Assembly (NCBI GenBank): GCA_028291515.1
Contig: JAQGHU010000104.1
Coordinates: forward strand, 62,001-126,000
Reading direction: 5' to 3'
DNA: 64,000 nucleotides
Origin: Schlesneria sp.
GTDB lineage: Bacteria > Planctomycetota > Planctomycetia > Planctomycetales > Planctomycetaceae
A program made the position numbers and the translations under genes. How positions within the stretch are numbered: position 1 is the first letter of the stretch; each line of letters begins with the position of its first letter. Below are positions 47,554 through 56,444 of the stretch, in pieces. The notes beneath the pieces are model-generated. The model was not told the origin of the DNA. It was given only the letters and a program-made list of their open reading frames with translations, and searched no databases.

Positions 47554-48279
47554 TCATAACGGCACCTTCACAGGGCCACGCGACACTTTGCGACCGTTCG
47601 TAGGCTGAATTGGACGATTGTTTCCGCCGGGTGCGAACTTGTCGAAAGCATTAAGTTGCTGTGCTGACGCCATGACCTCCGTCTGCAACAGAAAGAATGT
47701 AGTGTTTTCGGAGCACCTAGGCGTCGTTAATGACCCTTCGTAAAAGAAGTAGTGGCCCACCCTCGGATAGAATGAAGTTGGATCAATTTTCGGTCCTTCA
47801 TCATCAGTGAGCGGCTTGTAACGCACTCGGTCGAGAATCCGAATCAAATTCGCTAGGAGTGGATGCTCATCTCCCACCGAAACGCGAACACCAATGACGA
47901 CATTCTCTTCGGTCGGAAGCCCCACATCGCGACTGTGCACTACGTGGATTTCCATGCGAGAGTATTTACCGTCAAACGTATGTTCCGACGGAGTATGCAA
48001 GTGAAAATTGGTGAATCGGTACGGCTTTCCACGAAACTCGATGCCGCCCCCGTCAGTTTCCGGCTGCACCTCAACCTCTAAATGAGAAGACGTGAAGAAG
48101 AACTCATCCAGAGGCAAAGGGCAATAATTCAACTTCGGGAAGGACGGCGCATCAACGGTGGCATCTGCCGTTACAAGAGCTATAGGCGACTGGCGACTGC
48201 CACCAGCTTGTGAATCCGGGAGCAGATGCCAAAGCTGAGGAGGCAGATTATTCCCGTAATCCCAACCGATTCCGCTCAT
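47554..48279 (-). CDS. alpha-class carbonic anhydrase, apparently cytosolic
   Basis: A 241-residue alpha-carbonic anhydrase, catalysing CO2 hydration to bicarbonate. SRQSPIALV, then FTNFHLHTPSEHTFDGK and MEIHVVHSRDVG give the three zinc-binding His (H93, H95, H112) in the family positions; YFFYEGSLTTPRCSENTTFF is the Thr-rich active-site loop. The start (MSGIGWDYGNNLPPQLW, GGAG upstream) is unusually direct: no signal peptide, whereas most bacterial alpha enzymes are periplasmic. It sits between two unrecognised genes on the same strand. Confidence 0.88.
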   Translation of the reverse strand: MSGIGWDYGNNLPPQLWHLLPDSQAGGSRQSPIALVTADATVDAPSFPKLNYCPLPLDEFFFTSSHLEVEVQPETDGGGIEFRGKPYRFTNFHLHTPSEHTFDGKYSRMEIHVVHSRDVGLPTEENVVIGVRVSVGDEHPLLANLIRILDRVRYKPLTDDEGPKIDPTSFYPRVGHYFFYEGSLTTPRCSENTTFFLLQTEVMASAQQLNAFDKFAPGGNNRPIQPTNGRKVSRGPVKVPL

Positions 48280-48468
48280 TGTGTTTTCTCCAGATAGAAT
48301 TATTGTGAGACTGTATCCTGATGAAGAGTTGTTCCTATTGGCTAGATGAACTCATGTACCCGCAAACTCACTCTGCGCACGATAGAGCGAGAACGGTATC
48401 CACCCGACTAACGCCGTTTCCGCAGTGTGAAAGAACCGGCCTTTCCATCTTTGGCGTCAAAGCCGTAT

Positions 48469-48981
48469 TTACAATTGCAAATTTCCGACTATCTCAAAGG
48501 TGATTGCCCTGTTATCGGTCTCTTGCGGATTACACGGACTCCCCTTGACCCACGTCAACCCAAGCACCGGGCCTTGCGATTTAGTGGGAATGATTTTCCA
48601 GCATGCATTTTGAAAATATCCGTATGGGTTGTATTCACCAGGACCTGCGATAATCACCCTATTATCTCGCACGAGCGATATCTTCCATACACTTCGCGCA
48701 GCAGGGGAGTCAGTTAATCGAAACGGTTGCTTTGGATAGAGGTCTGTCACAAGCCATTTTTGAGATGCTTCCGCTTGAATTCCATAACTGTACACTGGTT
48801 GCGCGCCAGCTATTGCGATGTTCCAATAGCAAGTGTCATCCGGGCTCTCAATAATCGTAATCATCTTATGCGGTCCCGGCGGCACCGCGTTGTCACTGCA
48901 AGTCATCTCAACGTATCTTGGAGCGACATACCAGCCCTCATACAACCCCTCACCAACACGGATTTGAAGATGACTTGGCAC
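48469..48981 (-). CDS. small beta-rich protein, function unknown
   Basis: 170 residues from a GTG at 48981, with GAGGA 7 bp upstream. Aromatic- and Gly-rich sequence (YEGWYVAPRYVEMTCSDN, DDTCYWNIAIAGAQPVYSYG) with repeated W-x-I patterns (WNIAIA, WKISLV, WKIIPT) suggests three similar beta sheets, as in beta-trefoil proteins such as some protease inhibitors or lectins; this is only a pattern-based guess. No signal peptide. It lies 189 bp upstream of the alpha-carbonic anhydrase gene in the same orientation. Confidence 0.5.
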   Translation of the reverse strand: MPSHLQIRVGEGLYEGWYVAPRYVEMTCSDNAVPPGPHKMITIIESPDDTCYWNIAIAGAQPVYSYGIQAEASQKWLVTDLYPKQPFRLTDSPAARSVWKISLVRDNRVIIAGPGEYNPYGYFQNACWKIIPTKSQGPVLGLTWVKGSPCNPQETDNRAITFEIVGNLQL

Positions 48982-49270
48982 GTGAAATCCTCGCGGCCTA
49001 AAGAAGTGATTATTGAAAATGGCCTTTCAACGGCAATATAGTAGCCACATCATTCAAGATTCGTCAACCAGCTTTGTGAGTACTTTGCATTATTAGCGTC
49101 CATGTGAGGAGGCCCCCCGTTGTCTAGGCCAGAAAGCGAGTTTTATTAGAGAGACTGGCGCCAGCCAGGCTACCGGCCCTGCGTGTGTTGGCAGTGGCGC
49201 AGCGAACCGGAGTGGAGGCCCAGCCACCCTGCCGGCCACCCGCCGCTGTGGAAGAGGGTGCGCATGGGGT

Positions 49271-50164
49271 TCACAGCTTTGCCAAGGCAACCAAAAGGGT
49301 CGAGTTTGCACAGCAGGTGTAGACCATATGTTCCGCATGCTCTTTTGTCGGAATATATTCCGGATTCGGTCCTTTGCCGTGGGCGCTCATTTTGTTTCTC
49401 ATGGTTCCCGTTCCCATGAGAACGGAGGTGTAGAACGGAAAGAACATCTCGTTCTCATTCGCGATCTTAAGTAACTTATCCAGCGTGTCCTTGTCCTTGT
49501 CGTAATCCCATCCCTTCAATGTGAATATTGTTTTCAGGACGCTTTCAACTGCCGATCCGCATGCTTGAATTGCATCCTGATATTGTCCTTTGCGAAGCTT
49601 TACCAATCCGTCGATCATTTCGGAATTGGCCGTAGAAAAGCGAGGATCAGAGAGCAGGTGTAACAATGGCTCGACAGTTCCTGCATGTAAAACCTTATCA
49701 TCCTTGCGAATGATTTGTGGGAAATGTATGTCCTGCGGCGACGGCCCGTAAAATACTGAGCGAGGCGAATTGGCAGGTCGAGGCGACTCAACAACAACGT
49801 ACGCCGTTAACTCGTACCCGATGTTCTCTTCTTCGAATATTCTATTGAGTTCAGTTACGCCTCTTGCGCCACAACAATTACCCTGAACCTGAAAAACCAG
49901 TTCCAAGAAATCGAGGAACATGTCGTCTTGGCAGCCAATGAGGTGGGATTGGATTGGATCCCCAAAGTTCTGACCTGGGGCAGTCTTCAACTCACCATAT
50001 TCACGCAGTAGCAGTGTTTGAATTTGCCGTAGGACCGTGCCCATCCCTGTATATTCGTCAACCAACCCTTTGATCGTGAACAAGAAGCGAGACCTCACAT
50101 TGAGTGGGATCTTGTAGTCGTAGCGATCGGGCTTTGGTTTATTCCTACGCGAGAAAAAGTCCAT
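49271..50164 (-). CDS. Abi-type protein with C-terminal HEPN-like domain
   Basis: A 297-residue cytoplasmic protein. The N-terminal half (DYKIPLNVRSRFLFTIKGLV, then DEYTGMGTVLRQIQTLLLRE) resembles the AbiJ-NTD4/STM4504 type. The C-terminal half (residues ~190-297) is helical and contains LVKLRKGQYQDAIQACGSAV and GTMRNKMSAHG, which has the Rx4-6H ribonuclease motif of HEPN domains (R-N-K-M-S-A-H). HEPN-Abi proteins usually act as single-gene abortive-infection defence, cutting RNA after a phage trigger. Start at 50164 has a weak site. It lies between the carbonic anhydrase cluster and the repeated region, in an area that looks accessory. Confidence 0.68.
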   Translation of the reverse strand: MDFFSRRNKPKPDRYDYKIPLNVRSRFLFTIKGLVDEYTGMGTVLRQIQTLLLREYGELKTAPGQNFGDPIQSHLIGCQDDMFLDFLELVFQVQGNCCGARGVTELNRIFEEENIGYELTAYVVVESPRPANSPRSVFYGPSPQDIHFPQIIRKDDKVLHAGTVEPLLHLLSDPRFSTANSEMIDGLVKLRKGQYQDAIQACGSAVESVLKTIFTLKGWDYDKDKDTLDKLLKIANENEMFFPFYTSVLMGTGTMRNKMSAHGKGPNPEYIPTKEHAEHMVYTCCANSTLLVALAKL

Positions 50165-50271
50165 ACTGTTCCGCTTTTAACGAGTTGGTAGAGCCCTCAG
50201 CATCGGCGCTTATATCGGCACACTGACCTTCAGACAACCGAGCGGCAGCAACCCCGCCGTTGGTCGACGCA

Positions 50272-50530
50272 GCCACCATGCCGTCCCCCATCGCGTGTAG
50301 CACCCATCGCACGTCGATCGAAAGATGCATTTGATGACGTCACCGATGGAGACTTGGAAACGGCATCGGCCATGCCAACGCCAGGCAGACTGCCTGGAAG
50401 GCTGATCTTTTGCCAGAGCAAGTCTGTTGATCAAGTCGTCATTGAGGTCGCTGCGTCCTGGGTGCAGTGCTTCGCCCTTTCCGGTCCTGACGGATAATTT
50501 AGGACCGACCCGGAATCAGTCATTGTGCGG
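50272..50530. repeat. 259-bp direct repeat, copy 1
   Basis: Starts GCCACCATGCCGTCCCCCAT and ends TCAGTCATTGTGCGG. Copy 2 is at 52323-52581, the same length and orientation, with scattered substitutions. Both contain TGGAAACGGCATCGGCCATG and CCTGACGGATAATTTAG. A 30-codon open frame on the minus strand is present in both, but with amino-acid changes, so coding is doubtful. Confidence 0.85.
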
Positions 50531-50532
50531 CA

Positions 50533-50672
50533 GGGTGGCTGGGGTCGACCAACGGGAGCCCGGCTGGACCAACGGGAAGCCCCGGTCGATGCTTGTGGCT
50601 TTGATAGCAACTGCAACGTCAATAAACCGGGGTTCCGCGAAGCGATTCAACCCGCTCCAACCCCGGTCACCC
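50533..50672. repeat. GC-rich palindromic repeat, long copy (e)
   Basis: Starts GGGTGGCTGGGGTCGACC, contains a partly duplicated GGCTGGACCAACGGGAAGCC block, and ends CTCCAACCCCGGTCACCC. It is the longest of the five copies and directly follows the first 259-bp direct repeat. From here to 51264 I see no gene. Confidence 0.65.
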
Positions 50673-51264
50673 GCCCGCGGACTCGCTCAACTCTCCTCTG
50701 GAATCGTGTTGGTAGCACAACTCCATTGGGGATCCGTTTGTTCGTTTTTGCAATCTATCCGCCCAAATAGTCGGATGAATTCTATTTGTTGCCGGTCTTC
50801 ACGCGTGCAGTGCGATTTTCATCGCCATGCTCCTAACTGTGACGTAGCTTCTTTAATTGGGGTGACCGGGGAATATGGCGTGTGCGGAGAGTTGAGGTCG
50901 CAGCGATTAAGGCAGCAGTGCCATCGCCTTCATGATCCCCGCGCGTGTTACCAATTGCGGTCTACCACGTTCGATATTTTTTCGGCACCACGCTGAATAT
51001 GACACTGTTGCTGGCTGGGCACCATGAGGGCAATGCTCACCTCATGACGGCCGCAGAAATGAATGCTGTCGGACGACTCCTTATGAAGTGGTCGGTTTGA
51101 TGAAGGCTCTCACAGTCACCCGATAACACAGAAGCCGACGTGAGGAACACCGCAGATGTCATCCCGATTTCGGTATTTCTGTTTTGGAGCACGGCAATGT
51201 GGCCCTGCTCTTCCGTTCGTTCATGGATGATTCTTTCCAACCTGTGCATAGTAGAGGTTTCATA

Positions 51265-52320
51265 ATGCGACGCTGGATGATGCGAATGGCATTCTTGTCG
51301 GTGGCGCTTGGTTTTATTGACATGACCCCGGCGGATGCCGCTTCCACGGATGTCTCCTACACGACACTGGACTACAAGGGGCCTGGAGCGGTCAATACAT
51401 TTCTGACCGGAATTCGCGGACAGTACATCGTGGGACTCTACACGACCTCATCGAATGCATCGCATGGCTTGATCTACGACGTGTTGACACAGACTTGGAA
51501 GCAACTCGATGTTTACGTCGGCGGAGTGGCGGTCCCCAGCACGTCACCTTACGGCCCTGACCCAGTGACGGGCGGCTTGCATGTCGTGGGGAGCTACAAA
51601 CTTGCTGGGTCGTCACTCGATCATGGGTTCTACTACGATTCGACGAAGCCTCTCAATTCTGCCTTCGTCTATCTGGATTTTCCGTCCACATCGCAAGCCA
51701 CCACCCTGAACACGATCCCTCACAGTGTCTACGGCACTCAGATCGTGGGAAACTACGATACCTCTCTGAAAACCGGGCATGCGTTCCTCTACAACATCAA
51801 CACGAAGACGTACACGAACATCGATAAGCCAAACGACTCACGGTTCAATCCGACTCTCAGCACAACTGCCTATGGGATCTGGGAAAACCATGTCGCTGGC
51901 AGCTATACGAATCTGACAGGAACCCACGCCTATCTGCATGATCTGACGACGGGTGTCTTCACCGCGTATGATTATCCCAAGGCGATTCTCACGCACTTCG
52001 ACGGTCTCACTGGCAACGGTGCTGAGGCCTTCAACTACACTGGCGACTACCTGTCGGCCGGGATGCTGACGGCCTTCTTTTTCGACGGCACACGCTATAC
52101 CACGCTGAAATATCCCGGCTCGGTCATCACCTCTGGCAACTCGGTCTACGACAGGACGGTCATCGGTGTCTACGTGGATACGACAGGACTCGTCCACGGA
52201 TATGTTGCCAGGGTTCCCCTGTCTCAATCCGCTCCAGGCACTATGCCTTGGTTGATGGAAGCCATTAGCGACGCCTACAACAGAATCTTGAGGACACTGC
52301 CGCAGACAATATTCGGCTAA
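51265..52320 (+). CDS. secreted beta-propeller-like repeat protein
   Basis: A 351-residue protein; ATG at 51265 with GAGG 8 bp upstream. A signal peptide (MRRWMMRMAFLSVALGFIDM, cleavage near ADA) is followed by repeated units of about 45 residues of the form GxYxxxxGxxHAFLYDxxTxTxxxxD: GLIYDVLTQTWKQLDVYVGG, HAFLYNINTKTYTNIDKP, HAYLHDLTTGVFTAYDYP. These are the HAF/kelch-like repeats of secreted proteins that probably form a propeller. Function unknown. The gene is preceded and followed by 259-bp direct repeats. Confidence 0.72.
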   Translation: MRRWMMRMAFLSVALGFIDMTPADAASTDVSYTTLDYKGPGAVNTFLTGIRGQYIVGLYTTSSNASHGLIYDVLTQTWKQLDVYVGGVAVPSTSPYGPDPVTGGLHVVGSYKLAGSSLDHGFYYDSTKPLNSAFVYLDFPSTSQATTLNTIPHSVYGTQIVGNYDTSLKTGHAFLYNINTKTYTNIDKPNDSRFNPTLSTTAYGIWENHVAGSYTNLTGTHAYLHDLTTGVFTAYDYPKAILTHFDGLTGNGAEAFNYTGDYLSAGMLTAFFFDGTRYTTLKYPGSVITSGNSVYDRTVIGVYVDTTGLVHGYVARVPLSQSAPGTMPWLMEAISDAYNRILRTLPQTIFG

Positions 52321-52322
52321 CG

Positions 52323-52581
52323 GCCACCATGCCGTTCCTCATCGCGTGCAGCGCCCATCGCACGTTGATTGAACGATGCACTTGATGACATGAGCGATGG
52401 AGATTTGGAAACGGCATCGGCCATGTCAACGCCAAGCAGGCCGTCTTGAAGGCTGATCTTTTGCCAGAGCACGTCTGTTGATTAAGTCGTCATTGAGGTC
52501 GCCGTGTCGTGGGTGCAGCACTTCGTCCTTTCCGGTCCTGACGGATAATTTAGAACCGACCCGGAATCAGTCATTGTGCGG
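52323..52581. repeat. 259-bp direct repeat, copy 2
   Basis: Second copy of 50272-50530, 2051 bp further on. It starts 3 bp after the stop codon of the secreted-repeat gene and ends 132 bp before the cytochrome c gene. Alignment is colinear without length change. Confidence 0.85.
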
Positions 52582-52713
52582 TCCTGCGCCGCGGATTCAG
52601 CCAAACCGCCGAGCAAAATGAGCCGACTATTTAGAAGCACTTCATTTCCGACGCACACTGTCGAATACACGACGTGACGTCGGCGCCCCGCTCGTGATTC
52701 GAGAGGTTTTCCC

Positions 52714-54231
52714 ATGCGGCTTTGGATCTCTGCTGTCGTCTTTGCATTACTAGCTGGCAGTTCCTCTCATGAGGTGTCGGCACAGTCCCCTTCACCAGCA
52801 CCAAAGCTTTCTTCGGACATCCCGCACGATGTCCTGCTGAACGTGTTCCCTGGTTACAGTGGACTCGATGCCGCCAATCAGCGAGCGTTTGACGAGTTCT
52901 CGTGGCAGTCTTTTGTCGCGCTGAATTGGCCTGCAGATATTCTGGGCAGGCCGTTGAACGATTCGATCCTGACACGCCCCTTAGCTCCGCGTGTCTGGGA
53001 GTTCTATAAGACTCCTCAGGAAGTGTTTGATGCTGGCAGAACTCATCCGCTCGGTACCAACAATCCCGTACAGCGCTCGCGGATCTTTCGGATGATGTGC
53101 AGTCGGACCACGAAATTTCCCGACAGAGGGCCCAACGATTCATTTCTGGAGGCCACGGGCTCGCCTTTAATTGATCGCAACCTAAATTTTGTGATGTATG
53201 ACATCGTCCTGAACGACGTTGAGTGCAAGTACATCAAGACGAATGGACTCGACACCAAAGCGGGACAACAAGCCTTCATGGACAAAGGCAAGACCGTCAG
53301 TTTCCCGCTGGGGGTCTACGCGGATCCAATCAAGAAGACAGGCGGCTCGGTCGGTGCCATCGAGATCAAGACCTCGTGGCGGATGCTCGATCCGAAAAAG
53401 GATGACCTGACCCGGTTTTACACTGTCAGCGGAATTGTCTACGTCGATGGGCAAAACACCGTCAGCCGCAAGCCGTTGTTCATCGCGTCGACCATGGGGC
53501 TGGTCGGGATGCACATCATCCAGCGCGTCACCGGTCCCTACAGCGTCATCACTCGAAAGCCGACCGGTAGTCAGTTCTGGGTCTGGTCCACCTTCGAACA
53601 TGTCGATAATGCGCCGCTGGCAGCGAACGCACGTGATGCCACGGACATCACTCTGCCTCTTCCAACATCGGGCACGGCACCCACCACGGTGGATCGGACG
53701 TATTCGTTCTACAATCCCGCGTACAAGGGACCGACCAATGTCGCTCCGGTATTGAAACCGGGTGAAAGCAATTTTCTCTGGAACGACAAGCCCCCCTATG
53801 CCGCGCGCTATGCGAACGATGGCAAGTATGGGACTCAGGTAGTTCGTGACTGGAAGATCTTCCCGGAAACAGCTGCTGTCAGCCAATCCTATCAGGGTCA
53901 ACTTTCCGGCGACTCAGCTAGTAAGTACTTTCGCGGACTGCTGGGGGGAACCGTGTGGGCCAACTACGAACTGATTGGCAGTCAATGGATGGGGGGGATC
54001 GAGCAACCGTCAACCGAAAACGGAAACATCCCACGGTATCTTTCCAACACGACGCTGGAGACCTACATTCAGAATGTCAGCACTCAGGGTGAGTCGATGA
54101 ACACGATCTGCCAGTATCCGTATCCCCCGAACTTTCTCCCAGAAGGTTCGTGCATGTCATGCCATCAATGCGCACAAACGGCTGTCGGACAGAACGCAAA
54201 CTTCAGCTTTCAGCTTGGTCGAGCGAAGTAA
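52714..54231 (+). CDS. secreted cytochrome c family protein
   Basis: A 505-residue protein with a signal peptide (LWISAVVFALLAGSSSHEVS) and GAGAGG before the ATG. A large domain (residues ~45-450) includes QRAFDEFSWQSFVALNWPAD, IEIKTSWRMLDPKKDD and GLVGMHIIQRVTG. A single haem site CMSCH followed by QCAQT lies near the C-terminus (~residue 480). The order, large conserved domain then one terminal CxxCH, is seen in proteobacterial and planctomycete 'cytochrome c family' proteins of unknown role. It is presumably periplasmic. It follows the second direct repeat by 132 bp. Confidence 0.8.
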   Translation: MRLWISAVVFALLAGSSSHEVSAQSPSPAPKLSSDIPHDVLLNVFPGYSGLDAANQRAFDEFSWQSFVALNWPADILGRPLNDSILTRPLAPRVWEFYKTPQEVFDAGRTHPLGTNNPVQRSRIFRMMCSRTTKFPDRGPNDSFLEATGSPLIDRNLNFVMYDIVLNDVECKYIKTNGLDTKAGQQAFMDKGKTVSFPLGVYADPIKKTGGSVGAIEIKTSWRMLDPKKDDLTRFYTVSGIVYVDGQNTVSRKPLFIASTMGLVGMHIIQRVTGPYSVITRKPTGSQFWVWSTFEHVDNAPLAANARDATDITLPLPTSGTAPTTVDRTYSFYNPAYKGPTNVAPVLKPGESNFLWNDKPPYAARYANDGKYGTQVVRDWKIFPETAAVSQSYQGQLSGDSASKYFRGLLGGTVWANYELIGSQWMGGIEQPSTENGNIPRYLSNTTLETYIQNVSTQGESMNTICQYPYPPNFLPEGSCMSCHQCAQTAVGQNANFSFQLGRAK

Positions 54232-54503
54232 CACGGCTCAATCCTGATCGTTGACGATGCGGCGGCGTGGCTGGGTCAACGACCCAGTTGGTCACGCATC
54301 TCGCCGACTTCACGGATCTTCAACTGCGCGAGTCCACCCGCCGAATGGGAAGCAAATTCGGCATGAAATCGACGCCAAACTATTTCCGTAATTCCTCCAC
54401 AAATAGTCGAAATAGGGTCTAGCTTGAGTCACGCGACTTGGTGCACAATCCCGCCTGTCTCGGGACGGGACTGATTGAACGGTAAGGATGGGCACCGTAA
54501 CCA

Positions 54504-54570
54504 ACGGGCTCATGATTTCGCAGGTGACCGCATGTCAGCGGTGCCTGCCAAATCGTGAGCCCGTTTTTTT
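54504..54570 (+). terminator. long imperfect palindrome ending in a T tract
   Basis: ACGGGCTCATGATTTCGCAGG (54504-) pairs imperfectly with ...CCTGCCAAATCGTGAGCCCGT, giving a nearly 28-bp stem, followed by TTTTTTT. It is a strong intrinsic terminator in form. It lies 270 bp after the cytochrome c gene, so it may end that transcript or a short RNA starting within the gap. Confidence 0.75.
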
Positions 54571-54860
54571 GTGACCTCACAACGGGTGGAACAATCACTC
54601 ACGACGGCTTCAGGAGAGAGCCGGATCGCAGCGCACGACCGAGGTCGTAGCGCTCGCGCATCAAGAACGCTGACTCTCAGCGTTCGTGCTGGCGGCCCCT
54701 CGGCCAGCCAGTGGCATTTCGGATCTCGAAAACAGGGTCGCGCAAGTTCGAGCGACCACTGTTCGGGATGAACGTACGCCCCGATCGAAGTGGCGTCACA
54801 GCAACGCCAGGGATCTGGCCCTCTTTCGACGGGCCTCTCCCCCACTGGAAGGAGCAATTG
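54571..54860. other. spacer upstream of toxin-like gene
   Basis: About 290 bp with no supportable gene. It holds an 8-bp perfect hairpin, AACGCTGA-CTC-TCAGCGTT (54666-54684). An open frame reaching 54711 continues into the toxin-like gene but has no start signal until 54861. Confidence 0.4.
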
Positions 54861-56444
54861 ATGAAGTACTCTGCTCGAGTGATCTATGCCGCCGTCCGCG
54901 CCGAAGTATTGGCCTACAGGCCGCGGCTCGAACGTGCTGTCCTGGAGGCGATCCGCCTCGCTCAGCGAAACGCCAGACGCATTCATTACGCGAAGCAACC
55001 ATTCGACGAATCCAAACACCCGCGCGCACCGGCGGGCCGTCCTGAAGGAGGTGAGTTCGTGCATGCTGGCGGCGAGGTGGCTTCGTCAGCGCCAGCCAAG
55101 CAGACGGATGTCGTGCGGAAGGCTCCACAATCCTGGGCCGCCAAGTATCGCGACGCATTCAATGAATTGTCGACCCGAAGCACGGCCGAGTTGCAGGCCA
55201 GTCTGAAGTTCCACACGGACTTTCTAGTAGATCGCTTTCCCAGCGATCTCCGTGCTTCTCATCGCATCTGGGTGGACCGCATTCAGGAGTTGTTGGCCGA
55301 GCGAGACTACAGCGATCAGAACGCACCACTGGCGGCAAAAGAGCGAATTTGGGCCGCTCAGAAAAAATATCTGCCCTTGGCCGTCGAACGCGTGCGTCTG
55401 GAGAAATGGCTGGCGAGTGCCAAGCGAAGGATCTACAGCAAAGATCTCCTCCGTAACATTCGTGAAGTCCAGGATGCGCTGCAGCTCATCAAGACGCAAA
55501 TGGAGAAACTGGCTCTCATTACCGGAGCCCGGCTTCCTCAAAACAATCCCATTCGTGACTGGTCGTTCGAGCAAAAGTTCTCGCGAGCCGCAGAGATCGC
55601 CCTCCAGTCCGGCAAGCTGGCTCCAGAAGTCGCCGCGGAACTGCGAGCGGCGATTCAGCCTGCCAACCTGGTTCGCATGGGCGCCATGATGGCCGCACTG
55701 GCCGCCGCACATGCCTATCCCCTGGCCGGCTTCGCTGCGGACGCAGTGCTCCTCACATACGTCGGAGTTGACGGAGCCCTCACCGGACATCGCCTCTACC
55801 TCGAAATCAGCTCGATCCAAAATGAAGCCGATCTGAACGCGGCGGCAGACGTGCTGAGAAAAGAACTCGCGTCCCAAGCCTCAGGCAAGCTGATCGACGT
55901 GCTGACATGGGGAACCGGCAAGGGCGTTGGTGCGTTCAACAAGCGCTACAAGGTCACGATCGATCACAACCAAGTGCGCCGACTCAGCACCGGCGAAATG
56001 CCGCTGATTCCTAATCCAAAGAATCTCCCGGTCAAGGTTGACCAGCGGACAAAAACGACACAACGCGGCTTGGAAGACGCACCGTCCGCAAAAAATGTCC
56101 ACGATCGGTTTGTACAAAAAGTAAGACCAGGAGCGACAGAGCGTGTCTTCGAGACTCCATGGAGTATTGGCAAGGGCTTGGGAAGTCGCAAATTCGACGA
56201 CTTCGACAAGGCGACGCTCACCGGATTTGAGGGCAATACAACTCCCTGGAGCCGCATGACTCAGGAGCAGCTTTCACGTAAACTTGACCAGGTCGGATCT
56301 GATTTTGTTTTGCTCAAAACAGACACGAATATTAAAAGGATCGTTTGGTTCGGAACAGAACCTCTTCCTACTCGGGGCTTGGGAGCGAAGTTGCGTCAAG
56401 CACTGCAGGAAGCTGGAATAGAATATTGGGTAGTAAAGCCATGA
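54861..56444 (+). CDS. polymorphic-toxin-like protein with phage-head-type N-terminus
   Basis: A 527-residue protein; ATG at 54861, GAAGGAG 8 bp upstream. The first ~70 residues are helical and contain FDESKHPRAPAGRPEGGEFV, a motif common near the C-terminus of phage portal/head-associated proteins. Helical linker follows (KYRDAFNELSTRSTAELQAS), then a hydrophobic stretch (~275-305, GAMMAALAAAHAYPLAGFAA). The C-terminal ~130 residues look like a separate compact domain (GSDFVLLKTDTNIKRIVWFG, then LRQALQEAGIEYWVVKP), as expected for a variable toxin tip; I do not see a definite nuclease motif. The next gene overlaps by ATGA and is the natural immunity candidate. No signal peptide, so delivery would need a dedicated route. 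Confidence 0.62.
   Translation: MKYSARVIYAAVRAEVLAYRPRLERAVLEAIRLAQRNARRIHYAKQPFDESKHPRAPAGRPEGGEFVHAGGEVASSAPAKQTDVVRKAPQSWAAKYRDAFNELSTRSTAELQASLKFHTDFLVDRFPSDLRASHRIWVDRIQELLAERDYSDQNAPLAAKERIWAAQKKYLPLAVERVRLEKWLASAKRRIYSKDLLRNIREVQDALQLIKTQMEKLALITGARLPQNNPIRDWSFEQKFSRAAEIALQSGKLAPEVAAELRAAIQPANLVRMGAMMAALAAAHAYPLAGFAADAVLLTYVGVDGALTGHRLYLEISSIQNEADLNAAADVLRKELASQASGKLIDVLTWGTGKGVGAFNKRYKVTIDHNQVRRLSTGEMPLIPNPKNLPVKVDQRTKTTQRGLEDAPSAKNVHDRFVQKVRPGATERVFETPWSIGKGLGSRKFDDFDKATLTGFEGNTTPWSRMTQEQLSRKLDQVGSDFVLLKTDTNIKRIVWFGTEPLPTRGLGAKLRQALQEAGIEYWVVKP

Noticed and set aside
50431-50523. 30-codon minus-strand frame shared by both 259-bp repeats
   Set aside because: Four amino-acid changes in 30 codons between the copies and no ribosome-binding site argue against a conserved peptide; I treat it as part of the repeat.
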